A stretch of 60,388 bases of DNA from Acidobacteriota bacterium (GTDB taxonomy: Bacteria; Acidobacteriota; Holophagae; Holophagales; Holophagaceae), in the NCBI GenBank assembly GCA_014189895.1, contig BJFQ01000007.1, forward strand, positions 1 to 60,388, read 5' to 3'. Below, piece by piece: positions 56,901 through 60,388 of this stretch. Under the pieces are notes generated by a model. The model saw nothing but the letters and a program-made list of their open reading frames with translations. It had not been told where the DNA came from and did not search any database. Made by a program: the position numbers and the translations under genes. Each line of letters begins with the position of its first letter. Position 1 is the first letter of the stretch.

Positions 56901-57272
56901 CTAAGCTTGAGTTTCTTTCTTAGCTTTTGTGACTTTGGAAGGGGCTTTGGTTTCGCTGGTGATGGAAGCGCCGGCCTTGCCAGAAGTCTTGCGTTCAATA
57001 GTTTTTTTCTTTTTGGGTGTCGGGACCACTTTGAGAGCTTCGGTCACCACTTTAGGGGCTCTCACTACTTCGGGCTTGGGTGCATATTTACGATTAAATT
57101 TTTCGACACGACCCTCGGTGTCCATCAAGCGCTGTTTACCCGTCCAAAAGGGATGGCAAGCGGAACATACTTCCACACGTAATTCATTTTTCACCGAGCG
57201 CGTCATAAACTCATTGCCACATTGGCAATGGACTTTAACGATGTGCATTTCTGGATGAGTAGCTTCTTTCAT
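56901..57272 (-). CDS. rpmE: 50S ribosomal protein L31 with long C-terminal extension
   Basis: L31 of the zinc-binding type: CQCGN (Cys16, Cys18) and [16 protein letters not shown] (Cys36, Cys39). The normal protein ends near residue 66 ([10 protein letters not shown]); about 57 more residues follow, rich in Lys, Ala, Thr and Pro (for example [19 protein letters not shown]). This low-complexity basic tail is absent from most L31 proteins and may extend from the ribosome surface or bind RNA. Confidence 0.95.
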   Translation of the reverse strand: MKEATHPEMHIVKVHCQCGNEFMTRSVKNELRVEVCSACHPFWTGKQRLMDTEGRVEKFNRKYAPKPEVVRAPKVVTEALKVVPTPKKKKTIERKTSGKAGASITSETKAPSKVTKAKKETQA

Positions 57273-57401
57273 AGGGAGACTCCTGTATGACCGACCGTAA
57301 GCCCACGTTTAAGATGCTCACGGCTTGCCCATTGTGGACTCTCTAGAATACGTGGAAATGCTTGAATCATCAAGGAAGAAAGCCTTATGGGGTCTCTCTA
57401 C

Positions 57402-58631
57402 TTAGGCTTTCATGGCTTCCGTAAGGGGGATATTTGATGCACGCCATGCCGGAAGAAGACCCCCTAGGATGCCCATACCAACACTAAAAAATAGTCCCTG
57501 AGCGAGAAGACGGGGAGTAATGGTGAATGCAAAGCTGACGTCGCTAAAGGTATCAAAGCTCGTGGTCCCTGTTTGAATACCATCCGCTAAAAAGCTAAGC
57601 AGAGATCCCCCGAGGCCCCCGAGAACACAAAGTACGATGGCTTCCCATTGAAAACTCGCCAAGATTTCTCGTCGGCGATAGCCCAAAGCTCGGAGGGTAC
57701 CAATTTCCTTTGTACGACTCGCTACCGAAGCATACATGGTATTCATGGCTGAAAACATAGCGCCGATTGAGAGGATGACGGTAATGAGATTTCCAATAAT
57801 ACGGATCGGGTCCCCCGCTTTGGTAAGTTCTTTAAAATAAGAACGTTCGGGCACCGCTTCAAGCTTGAGTCTTTTCTCTTCATCTACTTGGAATGCGAAT
57901 GCTCTAAGATCCTCTTCCGATCGCAATCGAACTAGAACCGTTGAGTACGTTTCTCGCTTAAAAGCCTGCATCACATCGTTCACGTCGCTCCAAATTTCAG
58001 AATCAAAAGACGATCCGGCAGCATCATAAGTGCCGACAATATCCCATTCACGACTACCCATTTTAAAACTACGACCCACAGCTAACTCAGGAAATCTCAA
58101 TTGCATTTTCACGGGAACCGTAACTTCAGAGAGCCCTGGTTGGAACCAGCGTCCGGAAATTAATTTAACTTGTGGACGCATGCTGCGTCCCGTCGGCTCC
58201 ATGCCGCGCACCGTAATATTTGAACCGACGCCATCAGCCTTATTAAAAAGTTTAATAACGATCACTTCGGCAGAGGCGATCGCATCGCTTTCCTCTTTGG
58301 CAAGTAGTGGATTTGATTTGATGATCCTGGCTTGATCGCGCGTGATCGATGAATTAAGTTCAAAGCGAGAACTTGGACGCATAACTAAGGCTTGATTAGG
58401 TAAGCCCGAAGTTACAAACGCTTTGGAAATGCCCTGAGCTAACGATAAAACTACAATAAAGATACCTACAACAAGAGAGATGGCGGATGCGGTTGTTATG
58501 GTGGATGACTTTCTCTGCCACAAAGATCGGAGATTATAAACAAAAGGGAGTGGAAATTTAAAGGCAGCATAGATAAGCCAGGCCAAATAGCCCGCAAATA
58601 AAACCAAAATGAATCCTACAAAAAGTGCCAT
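57402..58631 (-). CDS. FtsX/MacB-type ABC transporter permease
   Basis: 409 residues. A first helix at about residues 3-22, then a second near 47-68, a large extracytoplasmic domain and three C-terminal helices (TVILSIGAMFSAMNTMYASVASRTKEIGTLRALGYRRREILASFQWEAIVL carries the FtsX motif). The ATG is adjacent to the previous gene's stop (one shared base). An imperfect hairpin straddles its own stop codon. It pairs with the next permease and ATPase as a tripartite-type or lipoprotein-export system. Confidence 0.88.
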   Translation of the reverse strand: MALFVGFILVLFAGYLAWLIYAAFKFPLPFVYNLRSLWQRKSSTITTASAISLVVGIFIVVLSLAQGISKAFVTSGLPNQALVMRPSSRFELNSSITRDQARIIKSNPLLAKEESDAIASAEVIVIKLFNKADGVGSNITVRGMEPTGRSMRPQVKLISGRWFQPGLSEVTVPVKMQLRFPELAVGRSFKMGSREWDIVGTYDAAGSSFDSEIWSDVNDVMQAFKRETYSTVLVRLRSEEDLRAFAFQVDEEKRLKLEAVPERSYFKELTKAGDPIRIIGNLITVILSIGAMFSAMNTMYASVASRTKEIGTLRALGYRRREILASFQWEAIVLCVLGGLGGSLLSFLADGIQTGTTSFDTFSDVSFAFTITPRLLAQGLFFSVGMGILGGLLPAWRASNIPLTEAMKA

Positions 58632-59788
58632 TAGAGAGCCCTGAGACCTTCCACGATAGACTTACGCGTGGCTGCTAAAGCCGGAATGATCGTTGAAATA
58701 AATCCGATGACGAGCGCCATTCCCATACAAAGCAGAATAGTTTCGTTAGCCAAATGAAAATCCTGAAGGAAGATAAGGGCGCTTCCGAGGATCTCTCTCA
58801 GAATTTTAGCTACGAGACTCGCTAGGCCTATGCCCATGGCGCCTCCTAGGGTAACCAGCAGCAGTCCTTCGGCCATCAGGAGGAAAAGCACGCGTGAGCT
58901 GCTGAATCCCATGGCACGGAGAACGGCAATTTCGGTAGTTCGCTCTTTAATGGCCATCGACATAGTACCGACCGTCACGATGGTGATAGCGATGAGAACA
59001 GCAATAGTCACACCATGGATAATGGCTCCAATATTTCCCAACATTTTTACGAAAGTTAAATAGAAAGCATTTTCTGCTTCACTCATGGTTTCAACGGGGG
59101 AATTTGAAAAATGTGTATCAATACGATTAGCCACGCGAGGAATATCATCCGAGGTTTTTGTCTTCAACCAAAAGGCACCTGTTTTACCTTTCATAAATCC
59201 GACGCCTTCTTCGAGAAGCTTATAGTGAAAATAGAGCGTGTTTTCTTCAGAGGCTGTGCGCCCCTTAAAGATGCCCCGGATGGTTAGACGGGGACTCATC
59301 GGAAAGATGGTTCCCGTTAATGGGATGGTATCCCCCACCTTCCAACCGTATTTATCCGCGAGGATTTGACCCACAATACATCCCTTACCGTCCCTCTGAT
59401 ATTCTTTGATTTCGGGTTCGGTCAGTCCTGTAATACGGTCGGCAAAAACCTCAAACATAGTGGTCTCATCATTGGCAAAGTTAGCGAAAAAATTCTTAGG
59501 ATCTTGATAATAGCCACCAAACCACTGAGAGTTCGCTACGGCTAGCACTTCCGGCTGCTGTCGCAAATAATCCCCGTAACTGATCGGTAAAAATTGAGTC
59601 AACCCACTCTTATGCCTCACTACAAATCGATTACCTTCCGTAGGCTTATTGGAAACTGAGTCTAGTGTCGCTAGTAAGGATTGAAGAATCGTAATCAGGA
59701 ACACTGAGAGTACAAGAGTGCATAAAATAAGAAACGTTCGGCGTTTTGAACGCATCAATGACTTCCACACTAGGTTAATGAATTTCAT
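58631..59788 (-). CDS. FtsX/MacB-type ABC transporter permease
   Basis: 385 residues. The N-terminal helix starts [30 protein letters not shown] periplasmic domain follows, then helices with [36 protein letters not shown], the FtsX-domain signature. A second permease of different sequence lies next to it, suggesting a heterodimer. Overlaps the ATPase gene by four bases. Confidence 0.9.
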   Translation of the reverse strand: MKFINLVWKSLMRSKRRTFLILCTLVLSVFLITILQSLLATLDSVSNKPTEGNRFVVRHKSGLTQFLPISYGDYLRQQPEVLAVANSQWFGGYYQDPKNFFANFANDETTMFEVFADRITGLTEPEIKEYQRDGKGCIVGQILADKYGWKVGDTIPLTGTIFPMSPRLTIRGIFKGRTASEENTLYFHYKLLEEGVGFMKGKTGAFWLKTKTSDDIPRVANRIDTHFSNSPVETMSEAENAFYLTFVKMLGNIGAIIHGVTIAVLIAITIVTVGTMSMAIKERTTEIAVLRAMGFSSSRVLFLLMAEGLLLVTLGGAMGIGLASLVAKILREILGSALIFLQDFHLANETILLCMGMALVIGFISTIIPALAATRKSIVEGLRAL

Positions 59789-60388
59789 CGATTCACTTCC
59801 ACAGTTTTATCCAGAACACCTTTTTCGAGATGTACCTGATGTCGGGCAAAATTGGCTGCTTTGGGATCATGTGTCACGATGAGAATAGTTTTTCCAAATT
59901 CCTCGTTCAGTCTTTGCATCATTTCCAGAATTTCATCTGCATTTTTAGCATCAAGAGCTCCGGTAGGCTCATCCGCAACTAGGAGTTTCGGATTACTCAC
60001 GATGGCGCGTGCAATGGCGACTCGCTGTTCCTGTCCCCCACTGAGTTGCCTTGGATAATTTTCACGACGATCCATTAAATTTGTCAACGTGAGGGCTTCT
60101 TCGACTTTCTCTTTTCGCTGGGCTCGGGTTAACGAAGTTAAAAGCAAGGGTAATTCGATATTTTCAAAAGCATTTAAGACGGGAATCAAATTGTAATTTT
60201 GGAAAATAAAACCGACATTTTGATTTCTCCAAGAAGCCAGCTCGTCGTCATCGAGCTGATTCAAATTGAATCCGCACACTTCAAGCAAACCACCCGTAGG
60301 TCGATCAATGCCAGCGATCAGGTTGAGCAAAGTCGTTTTTCCAGAGCAACTGGGTCCCATCAATGCATAGAAACCTCCTGAGGGAATA
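59785..60388 (-). CDS. ABC transporter ATPase, LolD/MacB-like (5' end outside window)
   Basis: The frame runs open to the window edge, beginning [26 protein letters not shown], so the protein starts beyond 60388. Walker A is GPSCSGKTT (Cys where Gly is usual), Q loop [12 protein letters not shown], signature [16 protein letters not shown], Walker [13 protein letters not shown] and switch IVTHD are present. The ATPTGALD-type ending of Walker B is typical of the MacB/LolD/FtsE group. With the two permeases it forms a complete exporter or lipoprotein transport unit. Confidence 0.93.
   Translation of the reverse strand, partial: IPSGGFYALMGPSCSGKTTLLNLIAGIDRPTGGLLEVCGFNLNQLDDDELASWRNQNVGFIFQNYNLIPVLNAFENIELPLLLTSLTRAQRKEKVEEALTLTNLMDRRENYPRQLSGGQEQRVAIARAIVSNPKLLVADEPTGALDAKNADEILEMMQRLNEEFGKTILIVTHDPKAANFARHQVHLEKGVLDKTVEVNR

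Overview
The window is dense, intact bacterial chromosome. It looks like a Gram-negative (diderm) organism with moderate GC: there is a TonB-dependent receptor, a GT9 heptosyltransferase-type LPS enzyme, an MsbA-like exporter, complex I and F-type ATP synthase genes. The mix of an S46 dipeptidyl-peptidase, a carboxypeptidase-regulatory-domain TonB receptor, a DUF1573 protein and an ATP synthase subunit c with a cleavable-looking leader recalls Acidobacteriota (possibly Holophagae-like). That placement is inference from gene content only and is of low to moderate confidence. No rRNA, CRISPR array, transposase or integrase was seen. No gap between genes exceeds about 220 bases; most neighbours overlap by 1-14 bases or are separated by only a few.

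Layout. 1-7.2 kb (minus strand): 5'-part of purL, then nadR, pnuC, a small membrane protein and pyrF (nucleotide and NAD salvage), then an M1 peptidase coupled to a polytopic membrane protein. 7.3-9.3 kb (plus): an SOS mutagenesis cassette, umuD-umuC, in which UmuD has a long N-terminal extension and a perfect 26-bp palindrome lies just before its start. 9.3-10.7 kb (minus): an arsenate reductase plus aquaglyceroporin pair next to an initiator tRNA. 10.7-16.9 kb (minus): an AddA/AddB-type recombination helicase-nuclease. 17-18.9 kb: two tandem small secreted cysteine-rich proteins and an FAD oxidoreductase. 18.9-25.6 kb: S46 peptidase, TonB-dependent receptor, GNAT acetyltransferase, xseA. 25.6-29.5 kb (minus): a pseudopilin-like gene coupled to DUF177-rpmF-plsX-fabD-fabG. 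29.6-33.4 kb (plus): two glycosyltransferases, a DUF1573 protein and an EamA transporter.

33.4-46.7 kb (minus) is the centrepiece: nuoA-B-C-D-H-I-J-K-L-M-N followed without a break by atpZ-atpI-atpB-atpE. It has a candidate promoter at 46.66-46.69 kb and ends at a symmetric terminator at 33.38-33.41 kb. The NADH-oxidising module (nuoE, nuoF, nuoG) is absent here, and NuoC carries two nearly identical N-terminal [4Fe-4S] ferredoxin domains. This suggests a complex I fed by ferredoxin or another low-potential donor, with the proton-translocating membrane part of ATP synthase made from the same transcript. The remaining ATP synthase genes (including b and all F1 subunits) must be elsewhere.

46.7-60.4 kb: a PilB/GspE ATPase, an ABC exporter, a Bcp peroxiredoxin, a small membrane protein, fabI and a TPR protein. 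Then comes a minus-strand block rpmE-prfA-hrcA-grpE-dnaJ (no dnaK and no CIRCE element in view). The window ends in a MacB/LolD-like ABC system with two FtsX-type permeases and an ATPase cut off by the window edge.

The two strongest candidates for something not routinely described are the double-ferredoxin NuoC in the fused complex I/F0 operon, and the extended UmuD that may repress its own operon through the 26-bp palindrome.
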